From: an uncultured SAR86 cluster bacterium
Lineage (GTDB): Bacteria; Pseudomonadota; Gammaproteobacteria; Magnimaribacterales; D2472
DNA: 64,000 bases
Direction of reading: 5' to 3'
NCBI GenBank assembly: GCA_905181645.1
Contig: CAJIYN010000002.1
Span: 124,001-188,000 of the forward strand
The notes below the pieces were generated by a model that worked only from the letters and a program-made list of their open reading frames with translations, made no database searches and was not told the DNA's origin. Of this stretch, positions 48,726-60,381 are shown piece by piece (position 1 is the first letter of the stretch; each line of letters begins with the position of its first letter). Both the position numbers and the translations under genes were made by a program.

Positions 48726-49031
48726 TTAATTAACGCAATCCGGGCTATCAATGGCCTTTGGATTAGATTCATACTCTTTTAAGTCATATAGATGCATAGA
48801 AAGCGCATGGATTAACTCCATAACACCAGATAATGCCTTGTAAACCAATTGATGACGCTTTACTAGCGACAATTCAGAGAATGCATCTGAAACAATAAGT
48901 AATTTAAAGTGGCTTTCAGATCCCACTGGAACATTGTGCATATTACTCTCATTAGTGACTTCAAGGTGCAAAGGGTTAAATGAACTATCTAAAATTTTTA
49001 TAATTTCTGATTCAACTATATTTGATGACAT
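48726..49031 (-). CDS. BolA/IbaG-family protein
   Basis: VTNESNMHNVPVGSESHFKLLIVSDAFSELSLVKRHQLVYKAL. Confidence 0.9.
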   Translation of the reverse strand: MSSNIVESEIIKILDSSFNPLHLEVTNESNMHNVPVGSESHFKLLIVSDAFSELSLVKRHQLVYKALSGVMELIHALSMHLYDLKEYESNPKAIDSPDCVN

Positions 49032-49376
49032 AGAATTATTATAAGTTGAAGTAAGTATGATTGATTGGATTTATCATAGATTTCTAGCTATCAAGAGATC
49101 TTGCATTACTCGGGTCTGACTGTCGCTACTATGAATCACACACTCTGGTTTCATCGTATGCCAGAAATACAAGATTGGATGCTGATTCATAGCAATAGCC
49201 CCAGCATCATCACCATACTGAGAAATCAAATCTATAGATAATTTTCTAATCATTATTTAATATTTCTTATTAATCTCGGATTACAAATGGCAAGATAAAT
49301 TGCTTTTATACTTATCAAAGCAAAGCTTTATTATAAAAATCATTTTAAGCTATTGGATACACTTTTTTAAAATTAT

Positions 49377-50334
49377 ATGGAAATTTGGTGGTACAAAGAT
49401 AACAAAACCGGTCACATAAAGCAGGTTTCTGTTGTTATTAATGAGTTAAAGAAAGAATTTGATATAACCATAAAAGAGGTAAGCTGCAAGAAATCTTTTT
49501 TTAAAGATATATTAAATCTTTTTATTGCATATTTTTTTAAGAGCAATAATGAGAACCCAGATATCTTGATAGGAGCAGGCCATAGCGTTTATCTTAAAAT
49601 CCTGGCTGATAAAGTTAATTATTGGAAAGAAAACTATAGCTATTGCTGTTCTTGTGCCATCACTTTTCAAAAATAGATTTGATCTAATATGTGCTCCAGA
49701 ACATGATTATGACAAAGCAACAGAGAATAATACTTATACATTTAAGGGCTCTTTGGCTAAAGTTATAGATATAGTCCCAGATAGTGATGTTGGTCTTATT
49801 GCTATTGGTGGTAGTAATAATCATTATGAATTTTCGAATGAAGAAATATATAAGCAAATTCAATTTATAATTAACCTACATAAAAAAAATAAATGGTACA
49901 TCTATAATTCCAGAAGGACTCCAGAAGTGTTAACCAATAAATTACATGCATTAGCTAGTAATTCTGTTGATTTTATAGATACAGATAATAAGTCCTCGCC
50001 AAATTTAAGTGACACTATGGGTAAGGCTAGTATCAAAATCGTCACGCCTGATAGTGTAAATCTAGTTTTTGAATCTCTTTCTTCGCAAGGGTCAACATAC
50101 CTATTACACCTAAATCCAATAAAAGAAAATAGTACTCTGATTGGGCATGACGCATCAGTAAATACAGTCAAATTTTCTCCATCGAATAATTTTGGTTCTA
50201 GCTGGAGGTCTCCAGACCTACTCGTTAAAAAATCCTATTGATCAACATCAAACATATGCAGAAGTAGAAAAAGATGGACCTCGACATAGAGCAGAATTTT
50301 TAAAAGATGAAAGTCATTCATCTCGTATTAAGTA
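49377..50334 (+). CDS. ELM1-family (mitochondrial fission ELM1-like) protein, frameshifted
   Basis: WWYKDNKTGHIKQV, PDILIGAGHSVYLKILADK, DLICAPEHDYDKA, IGGSNNHYEFSNE, VFESLSSQGSTYLL. Confidence 0.75.
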
Positions 50335-51235
50335 ATGTGTTTGCTGGCATTGAACAGCATGTTGCTGAGCTAGCAGCAACCCAAGCAAATGATCATGAGG
50401 TAACTATTCTTTGTAATACTGAGATTGCGTCTAACTATAAAAATTTTAATGTTATAAATATATCTTAAAATCTTCTTTAAATTTTTTCATTGCAGCTTAT
50501 AAAATCTTCAAAGTGCTTCAATTAAATAAATTTGATATTGTTCATGCGCATGGATCTAAGCCAGCTTTTGTCCTTAGTGTAGTGAGGTATTTTATGAACT
50601 TTAATTTTGTTGCAACAGTGCATGGAATGAAAAGTAATGTGCAGAACTTCAATAATGCTGATTATGTAATAGGCGGGAGTCAAAGGGCTCTTGAGGGAAT
50701 AACTAAACCTAGCTCAGTTATTTATAACTGGTATCAATCATCATCACATGAAAAACAAAGTTCTACTCATGCTATTGCTGTTGGAAGACTTGAAAAAGTT
50801 AAAGGTTTTGATTTATTGATTAAATCCTGGTCTAGCATTAACACCCCTCTTCTTATAGTGGGTTCGGGAAAAGAAAAGGAGTCTTTGAATCAGCTAATTA
50901 ATAAGTTAGAGCTGACTCAATTAATAACAATTATTGACTGGGTAGATCAAGAAGAATTAAATAAGCTCTACTCCAAATCAAGCTTACTAATTATATCCTC
51001 AAGAAGCGAAGGCGGTCCCAGGGTGGCACTTGAAGCTTTAGCAAATAATCTGCCAGTTTTATCTACAGATGTTGGTCATATGAATATTATTTTGCCAAAA
51101 GAGCTTTTAGCAGAACCAGATAACCTTGAGTCACTTAAGTTACTGCTTGAAACTTACGTTAAAAATATAGATCAGCTAAATCAATCTGCTATCTTTTAAT
51201 CATGTTAGGGATGAGTTTACTCTAGATATTCAGTC
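50305..51235 (+). CDS. Glycosyltransferase family 4, frameshifted
   Basis: VIHLVLSNVFAGIEQHVAELA, FDIVHAHGSKPAFV, VGRLEKVKGFDLLIKSW, IISSRSEGGPRVALEALANNLPVLSTDVG. Confidence 0.85.
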
Positions 51236-52335
51236 AGACTAGTAAGGTTCTTAAAGTCTACGAGTATTTCTTTAATAGCGATCTGTAGACCTCTAGAGTT
51301 CTATCTATCATTCTTTCTGAAGTAAATGTATTTGGTTTTGGTTTCACTGTCCTCATCGTATATCATAATTCAATTGTTTTCTTTTTAAGGACTTTGCTTA
51401 TCTCCAAGCTTTACAAGGCCTTGTGGAATAGAGTTCATTTAAGATTTCTTTAGTGCCGCCGTGATCCCATCCCATTATCTTAGTGCCAACGCTAGCAGCC
51501 TCAATGGTTGTTCTTCCAAACGGCTCTGGTGTTTTTGATAAGTTATAAACAATATCTGCAAATTTATAAACATTAACAATATCTGATCTTGATCCACAAA
51601 ATGTAATCTTTGATTCAAGAATTCATTGAAATTTTCTAAGTTTATTGAAATATTTTTGGCAATTTTTGCTGTTCCAGCATAATTCTTTTATCTCAAATTT
51701 TGACTTAAGGTTAATTAAATCAATAAGAGCTAACCGTTTAAAATTTATAAGATTTAAATCTAATAAAAGATTATTAATAAAAGATAGGTCTCCCAGTTCA
51801 AAATATCCTTCCAAGACTGACTTAATGGCTCTTGATTAAATTCATTTAAATCACACCCTCTAGGTATAACTGTGATCTTATTGTCTAAAACTTTATAAGT
51901 ATTTCTAATATAGTCTTCAACTGTTCTAGAAATACTAATAATGTGATCAACATTAGCCATGACTTTGCTATAAATTGGAAAGCTATATAGACCGTGGAAA
52001 GTGGAAATATGAACTGGTTTATTATTTTTAAACCTCTTTAAAGCATAGTAAGTTACCCAGGCTGGCATTCTGGATCGCACATGAACAATATCAGGATTAA
52101 TTTCAAGGATAACTTTATACAAGTCTTCAGCTAATTTAAGCGTTTTAAAACGTTTCTTATGAATAGGCATACTAATATGCTTCCCACCTGAGTCTTTCAG
52201 AGAGCTCTCTAGTTTGCCTCCATTTGAAATTACATAGGATTCATGACCTTTATGAACCAAGGCCTTAGAAAGATCGCAAACACCGCGCTCAACACCACCA
52301 ATATTTAACTCAGGTAGTATCTGCAGGATTTTCAT
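51236..52335 (-). CDS. Glycosyltransferase family 4, frameshifted
   Basis: MKILQILPELNIGGVERGVCDLSKALVHKGHESYVIS, PDIVHVRSRMPAWV; C-terminal ITFCGSRSDIVNVYKFADIVYNLSKTPEPFGRTTIEAASVGTKIMGWDHGG. Confidence 0.85.
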
Positions 52336-52336
52336 A

Positions 52337-53548
52337 TTATTCGTATCTTAATGCAACTGCTGGTTCTAGTTGAGCAGCTTTACGGGCTGGCCAAATTCCA
52401 AAAAATAAGCCAACGCAAGCAGAAAAAGTAACTGAGCCTAAAATTGCTGAGAAGGGAATCGTAAAAATCCAGTCTTGCCACATAGCAAATAAATAGAACA
52501 TCCCAGACCCTAAGATGACGCCAACAATACCACCAAGCAAGCAAAGTAACATTGCCTCAACAATAAATTGCATCATGATAGCTTTGTGAGTTGCGCCTAA
52601 TGCTTTTCTTAATCCTATTTCTCTGGTTCGTTCAGTAACTGAAACAAGCATTATATTCATTACACCAATACCGCCTACAAGCAGACTAATTCCTGCAATT
52701 CCTGCTATTAATGCAGTAAAAATACCTGTTGCCTGTCTTCTAAGATCAGAAAATTGACTATAGTCATTAATTCTAAAGTCATTATCAACACCAGGACCAA
52801 TATCGTGCTGTCTTCTTAAAACCTGCTCAATAGCTACCATTGCTTCTTCTATATTTTGCTTATTAGAAATACTTACTCCGATAGAATTTACAGTTTTTCT
52901 ACCATAAAGCCTATCGCTTGCGGTCAGTAATGGAATGTAAATATTGTCGTCAGGAGATCTCCAGCCGCTTGAACCCTCGCTTTCTAGTATTCCTATTACT
53001 TTGTAAGGAACTCCTCCAATGAGCAAGTCCTTATTAAGCATTTGGCTTTTAGATGTTTTTAATTCTTGAGGAATTTTTGAGCCTATGACAGCAACTCTTT
53101 TTCTAGCCAGATTCTCGTTATCACTAAAATTTCTACCTGAGGTAATCTTGTAACCTTGTATATCAAAATAATTGGTCCAATGGCCGCTAATCCCGGCACT
53201 CATATTGTTACTGCCAAATTTGATCTGTCGACTGCCTTCAATGCTGGGTGAAATCTTCCAATCTATTTTTTTATCATTTTGAAGAGACTCGGCATCTTTG
53301 ATAGTCAGCGGATTACTTCCGTAAGTTACTCCACTTCTTTTTCGTTGACTTGCATATACTGATAAGACTCTACCACCTAAATCATCGATTTCATCATTTA
53401 GAGCACTCTGCGCCCCTTCTCCAATTGCAATCATGGCAATAACTGAAGCTGTACCAATAATGATAGCTAGGGAAGTTAGAAACGATCTCGTAGCATTGGC
53501 TCTAATTGCACTAATTGCTGAATAAAGAGACTCAAGAAATAACATCAT
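52337..53548 (-). CDS. MacB-like ABC transporter permease (FtsX domain)
   Basis: ANATRSFLTSLAIIIGTASVIAMIAIGEGAQ, VGGIGVMNIMLVSVTERTREIGLRKALGA, FGIWPARKAAQLEPAVALRYE. Confidence 0.94.
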   Translation of the reverse strand: MMLFLESLYSAISAIRANATRSFLTSLAIIIGTASVIAMIAIGEGAQSALNDEIDDLGGRVLSVYASQRKRSGVTYGSNPLTIKDAESLQNDKKIDWKISPSIEGSRQIKFGSNNMSAGISGHWTNYFDIQGYKITSGRNFSDNENLARKRVAVIGSKIPQELKTSKSQMLNKDLLIGGVPYKVIGILESEGSSGWRSPDDNIYIPLLTASDRLYGRKTVNSIGVSISNKQNIEEAMVAIEQVLRRQHDIGPGVDNDFRINDYSQFSDLRRQATGIFTALIAGIAGISLLVGGIGVMNIMLVSVTERTREIGLRKALGATHKAIMMQFIVEAMLLCLLGGIVGVILGSGMFYLFAMWQDWIFTIPFSAILGSVTFSACVGLFFGIWPARKAAQLEPAVALRYE

Positions 53549-54738
53549 TAATTACCAAATGTTGATGAGACTCTCTTTCTAAATTTTTCTTGATAGTCAA
53601 CGAGGCTTTGGCTTGGTAAAACAAATACTTTATCTCCATTTACAAGTCCAGTTATAACCTCAACATTACTTAAATCTGATTTTCCTATCTGAACCCATGC
53701 AAGTTCTGGACCATTTTTTGAGTCTTTGATTACTATAAATTTATTAAAAGGTTCACCTTTAACTTTATTCTTAGCAGTAGACTTTCTTGCTTTGGGCATT
53801 TCTAGTAATGCTGCAGCAGATTTAATATCTTTTCTTGTTCTTAAGGAGCTGGTAGGAATACTTAATGAAACATCCTTATTCATGAATTTGGATTACTACA
53901 TCTGTATTCATACCTAAAAGAAGGATCTTTCTTTATTATCTATATCTATAAGAATAGGGAATGTTGTTACATTTTGCTCAACTTTAGCTAATGGTTCTAT
54001 TTTTGAAACTTTTCCAAAAAATTGTCTATCTCTATAGGCAGAGACTTTAATAGAAACTTCTTGACCTACCCTAACTTTACCAACGTCTATTTCATCAACT
54101 AAAGCTCTAACTCTAACGCTACCTAGGTCTGCCATTTGCATAAGGACAGTTCCCCCACCCACAGCAACGCTTGGTGATGATATGACTTGTCCTACCTCAA
54201 CATTTCTCTTGATTACAGTTCCTTCTGTTGGTGATCTGACGATGGTGTCATCTAATGATATGTTTGCATTCTCAAGATTTACTTCTGTTCTTATAACTGA
54301 AGATTTAGCCGAAGCATAGGTTTCTTGAATATCTTCAAAAGCTTTATCGGAAATACTGCCTTCATCATGCAGCGCCTCACCTCTTATAAGTTGTGATTGA
54401 GCATTGCCTAATCTAACTTTTGATAGCTCTAAGTCAGCTTGAGCTTGAGCTAATATATTATTTGGTGTTCTTTGATCAATTCTAGCCAGGACATCGCCCT
54501 TTTTAATATAATCACCAACCTCAGCTCCTAAAAATAAGACTTCTCCAGAAGCTTTAGACTTAATTTCAATTGTTGATATAGCTTCTATCTCACCAGATGC
54601 CTCTATAGAAAGCTCAAGACTTTTATTGGTAGCTTCTTCTTTTGAATAATATTTAAATTCATCCTCGCTGGATTCCTCAGAACCGCCACAAGAAACCAAA
54701 AAGATTGACGCTAATAATACTGTGTAAACATTTTTCAT
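53548..54738 (-). CDS. Periplasmic adaptor lipoprotein (MacA/HlyD type), frameshifted
   Basis: Lipobox FLVSCGGS; ASGEIEAISTIEIKSKASGEVLFLGAEVGDYIKKGDVLARID; TVIKRNVEVGQVISS. Confidence 0.9.
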
Positions 54739-54754
54739 ATTAATCCTATACTAA

Positions 54755-55400
54755 TTTATCTGTTTCAATTAAACCATCTTTTCTGCTTAAACTTTACAAT
54801 TAATTGATAATCGTGAGTAGCCATTAATATAGTGTTTCCTTGTTTGTTTATTTCCTGAAGAACTTCCATAACCTCTAAACTAGTTTGTGGATCTAGATTA
54901 CCTGTAGGTTCATCTGCAAGAATTAACTTAGGACTATTGACATCAGCGCCATAGCAATGACAATACGTTGCTGTTGGCCACCGGATAGCTGATGTGGATA
55001 ACTATTTAATATTCGCTCTGGGTCTGACAGCCGAACATCTTCAACCTCAGCGCTTCTCGATCGCCCTGCAACTCTAAAGGCAGTGCGACGTTTTCCAGAG
55101 CTGTTAAGCCCGGTAGTAGATGAAATGACTGAAAAACAAATCCTATTTCTTTGTTGCGAATACTTGCTAGACTGTCGTCATCAAGATCGCTTACTCTTTT
55201 ATTGTTTAATAGATATTTACCACTAGTTGGTGTATCATGAAAACGCAATAATAATCTAATCAATGTTGTTTTACCAGAACCGGTAGCACCTACAAGGCCT
55301 ACTGTTGAGCCTGAAGGAATAGATAAGTTAAGATTCTTCAACCGTTTTCATCTTCAACTTTAAAAGATCTTTTTAAATCAACTGTTTTTATAATACTCAT
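54755..55400 (-). CDS. ABC transporter ATP-binding protein (MacB/LolD type), frameshifted
   Basis: [49 protein letters not shown]; downstream frame reads [14 protein letters not shown]. Confidence 0.9.
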
Positions 55401-55422
55401 ATTTTTAAGACATTTTACACTA

Positions 55423-55440
55423 TGTAAAGTTCACTTTACA
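55423..55440. promoter_or_regulatory. TyrR-type box upstream of the ABC export operon
   Basis: TGTAAA-GTTCAC-TTTACA inside palindrome TATGTAAAG-TTCA-CTTTACATA. Confidence 0.65.
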
Positions 55441-55481
55441 TATTTATGAAATTATAGAAATTTATTTTAAGAAGAAAATTA

Positions 55482-56702
55482 TTAACTAGCTGTTTTTTGT
55501 AAATAATCTATATATTGAAGCCATGGTTCAACCATGCTCTCTTGACCAAGTTCACTCGATATAGATAGATATTTAACAGCATTATTAAAGTCTTCTAATT
55601 CAATATATGAAATTCCTATAAAATACTCTATCTTCCCTTCTTCTTTATCCCAGCCCTTATCTTGAGCTAACTTAAATGAATCAATCGCTTTATCCCATCG
55701 GCTTAAATTTAACTCAATCTGTCCAAGCCTATAAGATAATTCCGGATCATCAGAAAGCTTTGTAGCTTCTTGAAGTGTATTTGCTGCCTTTATATTCTCT
55801 CTTGAAGCTAAGTAAGCATTAGACATAGTTTCTAAATTTTTAGCATTAGTTTTTATCTTCTTACGCTTAAAGCCAGCTTGAAGAACCTTAACTGCATCAT
55901 TAGGTACTGCTTTATACATATAAAAATTAGCTAATAATAGGTAATCTTTTTCTGTTTTAAGTAGGTCTTGAGTATAGCCAAACTCTAGTGAAGATAAGGA
56001 CTCTATTTCGAACTTAAGCTGGTTATACATAGCTCCCATTTGTTCAAGATATTTTTTTTCTTTTGGAGCGTGACGAACTAGATCCTGAGAAGTTTCTAAA
56101 GCTAATAAAAATTCATCAAGCCTATAATGTAAGGCAAACTTTAATTCGTACCATGGCTTTATAAAAACATATGATTGCTCTGTAGCAATGCTTATATATT
56201 TAATAGCAGGCCTGTAGTCTTCCAATTGAGCATAACAAATTCCAATTAACGCTATCCCTTTTGGAGTAAGATCAAAACGTCTCTTCTTGCCAACCTTGTA
56301 CCAATCTAAAAGATATTCTAAAGCCTCTTCATATTTTCCTAAACTTGCACTTATTTGTGCAACAACATATTTAACATTATGAGCATCTCTATCTTCTAAC
56401 GCTTTTTTTCTTAGGCTCCACTGAAGATGCTTTAAACCTTCAGGAACTCTATCTTGAGAAACTAAGAAAAATCCATATCTCTTTAAAATTACAGCGTGAT
56501 CAAAAGATCTAGATGACCATGAGTTATCTAATAAATCTAAGTAATCAGCATCAACTTCAGCATATCTGCCTTGTTCAAGCTTATCGTCAATACCTAAAAA
56601 GTCGTAATAAACCCAACCTGAAATTGTAGTTTCATTATTACTAGGTGCTGTATGGACAATTCCTAATGAAAATAGTAATGATAATAAGAGTAAATGCTTC
56701 AT
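55482..56702 (-). CDS. Tetratricopeptide-repeat protein, exported
   Basis: Signal peptide and repeated TPR-like helices (NTLQEATKLSDDPELSYRLGQIELNLSRWDKAIDSFKLAQDKGW). Confidence 0.85.
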   Translation of the reverse strand: MKHLLLLSLLFSLGIVHTAPSNNETTISGWVYYDFLGIDDKLEQGRYAEVDADYLDLLDNSWSSRSFDHAVILKRYGFFLVSQDRVPEGLKHLQWSLRKKALEDRDAHNVKYVVAQISASLGKYEEALEYLLDWYKVGKKRRFDLTPKGIALIGICYAQLEDYRPAIKYISIATEQSYVFIKPWYELKFALHYRLDEFLLALETSQDLVRHAPKEKKYLEQMGAMYNQLKFEIESLSSLEFGYTQDLLKTEKDYLLLANFYMYKAVPNDAVKVLQAGFKRKKIKTNAKNLETMSNAYLASRENIKAANTLQEATKLSDDPELSYRLGQIELNLSRWDKAIDSFKLAQDKGWDKEEGKIEYFIGISYIELEDFNNAVKYLSISSELGQESMVEPWLQYIDYLQKTAS

Positions 56703-57337
56703 ATTTGAAAATCTATCCTGGTAATACCTCTTTGTTTAATAGCAACCCCGCCCTCAACTCTTGGTTTGAATTTCCATTTTAGTACAGCTTGGACTGCTGA
56801 CCTATTGAAAACTGTACTTGGTCTGGATTCTTTCACAATAGCAGATAAAACACTACCTGACTCATCTACCAGCAACTCAACTAATACATACCCCTCAGTA
56901 CCTTTTAATAAAGCATTTCTTGGATATCTTGGCGCAATTCTTACTAAAGGTATCAAACCTCCATCACCTAGATACTGGCCTCCGCCAACAAAAGCTCCAT
57001 TTGTATCAATAGGCATCTTTATATCGGGAAACTGTATATCTAATTTAGGAGTTGGTAATGCTTGAACATCAGGTGTCTCTAATTCTGGTGGTGGTGGTCT
57101 TTTTGGTGGTGGCGGTTTATCTGGAAGCCTTCTATCTCTTTGATTTAGATTATCATCTTTTTTTAGTCTAATAAAATCTACGATTTGCTTGTCTTTTAAA
57201 GCGCCTATATCTAGATCGCCAGGAAGTATAAGCAAGTACATGAAAAAGAATAGAAAAAAGGCAGAACTAATCCCACCTGCTACATAAACTGAGTTTTTTT
57301 TAATCTTTATCTGCTGCAATAGATACATTCTGAACAC
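56699..57337 (-). CDS. tonB: TonB-family energy transducer
   Basis: N-terminal TM, proline-rich DKPPPPKRPPPPELE, C-terminal APRYPRNALLKGTEGYVLVELLVDESGSV...AVLKWKFKP. Confidence 0.92.
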   Translation of the reverse strand: MFRMYLLQQIKIKKNSVYVAGGISSAFFLFFFMYLLILPGDLDIGALKDKQIVDFIRLKKDDNLNQRDRRLPDKPPPPKRPPPPELETPDVQALPTPKLDIQFPDIKMPIDTNGAFVGGGQYLGDGGLIPLVRIAPRYPRNALLKGTEGYVLVELLVDESGSVLSAIVKESRPSTVFNRSAVQAVLKWKFKPRVEGGVAIKQRGITRIDFQI

Positions 57338-57702
57338 CTGCTAACCTAACCTGATCCATTGTTTCTACAAGCAATCCTGTCTTAGAATTCTCATCAGCCT
57401 GAATAATAACTGAACCTTCTGGATTCTCTGCCTTTAGCCTCTCAACATTAGCTCTAACAGATCTTAAATCTATCATTCTTTTATCAATCCATATTTCATT
57501 ATTCTCAGTAAGTGGCTATTAATATATTACCCTTTTTATCTGAGACGGCTGTTGATGCATTTGGTCTATTGACCTCTACACCAGTCTCTTTAATGAAAGT
57601 TGTAGTAACAATGAAAAAGATAAGCATGATAAATACAATATCAAGCATTGGAGTAATATCTATAGTTGAATCTTCAGGTATTCTTTTTTTTCTTCTAATC
57701 AT
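57317..57702 (-). CDS. exbD: ExbD-family biopolymer transport protein, frameshifted
   Basis: [36 protein letters not shown]; downstream frame [32 protein letters not shown]. Confidence 0.9.
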
Positions 57703-57725
57703 TTTTCAAATACTTCAGTTTTGTT

Positions 57726-58220
57726 TAAATTAATTATTAATAAATCTTTCAAGAAAAGTAATAGCAAATAAACCTGTAATTGATATAACTAAACCAGTCA
57801 TTGTAGGCAGTGTTGCCCTAGCTATCCCTGAAGCCATAAGCCTAGCATTACCCGTTCCGGTAATGGCCATAATATCAAAAACCTCTATCATCCCCGTAAC
57901 AGTTCCAAGGAGACCAAGCAAAGGGCATAAAGCGATTAAACCCTGTATTAAAAGAATATTTTTACTAGCCTTAGTTGATATCAGCTAACGACATATCTTT
58001 AATCTTATTATTTAGCCACCTGTCATTACCTAGTAATTTTTTATATGTGTCGTGTGTATCTTTAATCAAATTATCAAAGTCTAATTTTTTTTTAAACCAC
58101 ATTTTAGGGTTACATTCCACATATAGGAGGCTACAAAAAATAAAACAAGTAATACTACTCCACCCTGATTAATAAAATCATTAACTAGACTAAAAGGTAA
58201 GAGTAAGTAATAAAGCATTA
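57726..58220 (-). CDS. exbB: ExbB/TolQ-family proton channel subunit, frameshifted
   Basis: LLGLLGTVTGMIEVFDIMAITGTGNARLMASGIARATLPTMTGLVISI. Confidence 0.85.
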
Positions 58221-58221
58221 A

Positions 58222-59549
58222 TTATTTAGAAGCTATTTTACCTATAGCCTCTTCCTCAATTATTTGAATAATCTCTCTGCTTCGTGTCAAGTATGTTATG
58301 GATAAACAGCAATGGAACTGCTGCTATCAAACCAAGCATTGTAGTTACAAGTGCTGAGGATATACCACCGGCCATTAACTTAGGATCTCCTGTACCAAAT
58401 AAAGTAATAGCCTGGAATGTTTCAATCATTCCAATAACTGTTCCCAATAGTCCAAGCAAGGGAGCTACAGCAGCTAATAGCTTAATAATGCTGAGATTCT
58501 TCTCTAATGGAGGAGATGCTTTAGCTAAAACATCCTCTAATCTAGCCTCTAATTCTTCTGGATTTTCACCCTTATAAGCAGTGTAAATATTATTAAGGTG
58601 AGCCTTCAGCATATTTACCTGATTCTAATTCTTCAGTAAGAGACTTTTGACTATTAAATAAGAAAACACCTCTAAGTCCGCCTAAAGCAAGACCGCTAGC
58701 AAGTATTAGTAAGATAATATAACCAACAAACCCACCCTGATTAACTCTCTCAATAACACTAGGATTTTGAAGAATTAAATTAAGTAATGAGCCTCTAGTA
58801 GGGTCAATCGCAAATTCAACATAATCACCATCATTAAAATTAGAGAGCTTTTTTAAAGAAGACCTAGACCCATCTGGATTTTTAGATAGAAATTCTAATG
58901 AATTAAAGTGGAGAGCTTCTAGAGCAGACTTAATTTTACTGACCAACTCTGATAACATCCTGTAAAGATGAGTCACCACTTGTATCAAGAACTTCTGATG
59001 AAAATTTAGAAACTTTTCCTGAAGCATTCATTTCATTCAATAATTCATACCAAAGTTGCTCTAATTCAAAGACTTTTGGAAGCTCCTTACGTTCAGCTAA
59101 GTTACCTAAAAATTCAATTCTAGATGGAAATTCTAAGTTAGTTAATGATTGACTATAGGTACTTTTAGCGTCTCCACTCAACTGACGGACAACACCAAAT
59201 AATTCACCAAGAGTACCAATCTTAAGATTAAGTTGTTCCTCTAGATCAGATAAATTTGAGTCATTATCTTCAAATTGTTTTGTTAATTTCTTTTCACGAT
59301 TGCTTTGGACTTTAATAACCATTTAGCATCGGCGAGAAGTTTTTCTTGTTTTTGCTTACTTTTATTAAAATCCGCTAATCTCTTACTGTCTTCTACTGAT
59401 CTTAACGTGGAGCTATCTTTAACTAACTCTAATAGTTGCTCAATATCAGTAACAACGACTGGCGCAGACATAGAGACTTCTTGAGCATTAAGCTGGAAGC
59501 TGGTAACCAATATAATTGGTAGAATTAAGGAATTAATTATTTTTTTCAT
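58222..59549 (-). CDS. Long MotA/TolQ/ExbB protein with periplasmic coiled-coil N-terminus, frameshifted
   Basis: Signal peptide MKKIINSLILPIILVTSFQLNAQEV, FNKSKQKQEKLLADAKW; C-terminal LLGLLGTVIGMIETFQAITLFGTGDPKLMAGGISSALVTTMLGL. Confidence 0.87.
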
Positions 59550-60298
59550 AAACTGTGACCGGAATTTTAATTAATGACGGAGGTGACTGCTTCAATGCAA
59601 TTTTCAAACCTTCTTCAGTTGATCTTTTAAGAGCGCTAGAGGATTTTTCCCAACTATTGGTAGCTTTATTCCAGAATGCTGCCTTATCTCCATTAGTAGT
59701 AATAAACATCAAGGCAACTCTTCCTATTCTTAAGAAGTCTGCATTGAACTCTTTACCTTCAAAATTAACTGAGCCTCTATATGCTTCAATAGTTCTTCCA
59801 AAATCATTTTCAATAAGGTAAGCCTCAGCAACTTTTCTGAATTTCTCAGAGGTAGAAACGTCACCTCTATCCATTGCTTCTTTTATGCTTTGAAGTCCAG
59901 TAGCTCTAGTAAAAATGGAATATCAAGAGATATAAACTGCTCCAAAGAAGCAGTCATTTTAAGCATCAAAGGAACAATTCTTTGATTGGTCTGATCTAGC
60001 TCACCTATTTTAAGGATAATGCTTTCAATTTCACTAAGTTGAGAATTTATAATCTTTTGTAGAGTTTAAGATTTTCATACTCTTTGTAAGTATCTTTATA
60101 ATCAAACTCTAAAACTTTAGTTTGTTTATCAATTGTATTGATTGTTTGTTGATTGGCAGCAGAAGTTTTTAATGAGTTTGTACTTGTTCCAACTGACTCA
60201 TTGAGTTCATCGATTCTTTGAGTCTCTTGGGCGCTTGCACTTACTAAAAAAAACACTGCCACCGGTAATAGGTATTTGTTCATTTTCATAATTTGCAT
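59533..60298 (-). CDS. DUF3450-family periplasmic protein, frameshifted
   Basis: Signal peptide, coiled coil, EKFRKVAEAYLIENDFGRTIEAYRG, ADFLRIGRVALMFITTNGDKAAFWN. Confidence 0.85.
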
Positions 60299-60340
60299 AT
60301 TATATATATATTAGATATATTTTTGTATTTATTTTTGATA

Positions 60341-60368
60341 AAAAAAAGGCAGCTAAGCTGCCTTTTTT
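60341..60368 (-). terminator. Rho-independent terminator of the TonB-dependent receptor gene
   Basis: AAAAAAAGGCAGC-TAA-GCTGCCTTTTTT directly after stop at 60382. Confidence 0.85.
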
Positions 60369-60381
60369 AAAATTCCAGAAC

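Noticed and set aside
56766-57065. 99-aa plus-strand ORF
   Set aside because: Antisense to the TonB C-terminal domain.
57080-57125. GGTGGTGGT-type tandem repeat
   Set aside because: Complement of the TonB proline-rich segment (PPPPKRPPPP), explained by coding.
58284-58577. 97-aa plus-strand ORF
   Set aside because: Antisense to the conserved ExbB/TolQ domain.
60298-60322. TA dinucleotide run
   Set aside because: Short AT-rich intergenic stretch in an AT-rich genome; no evidence of function.
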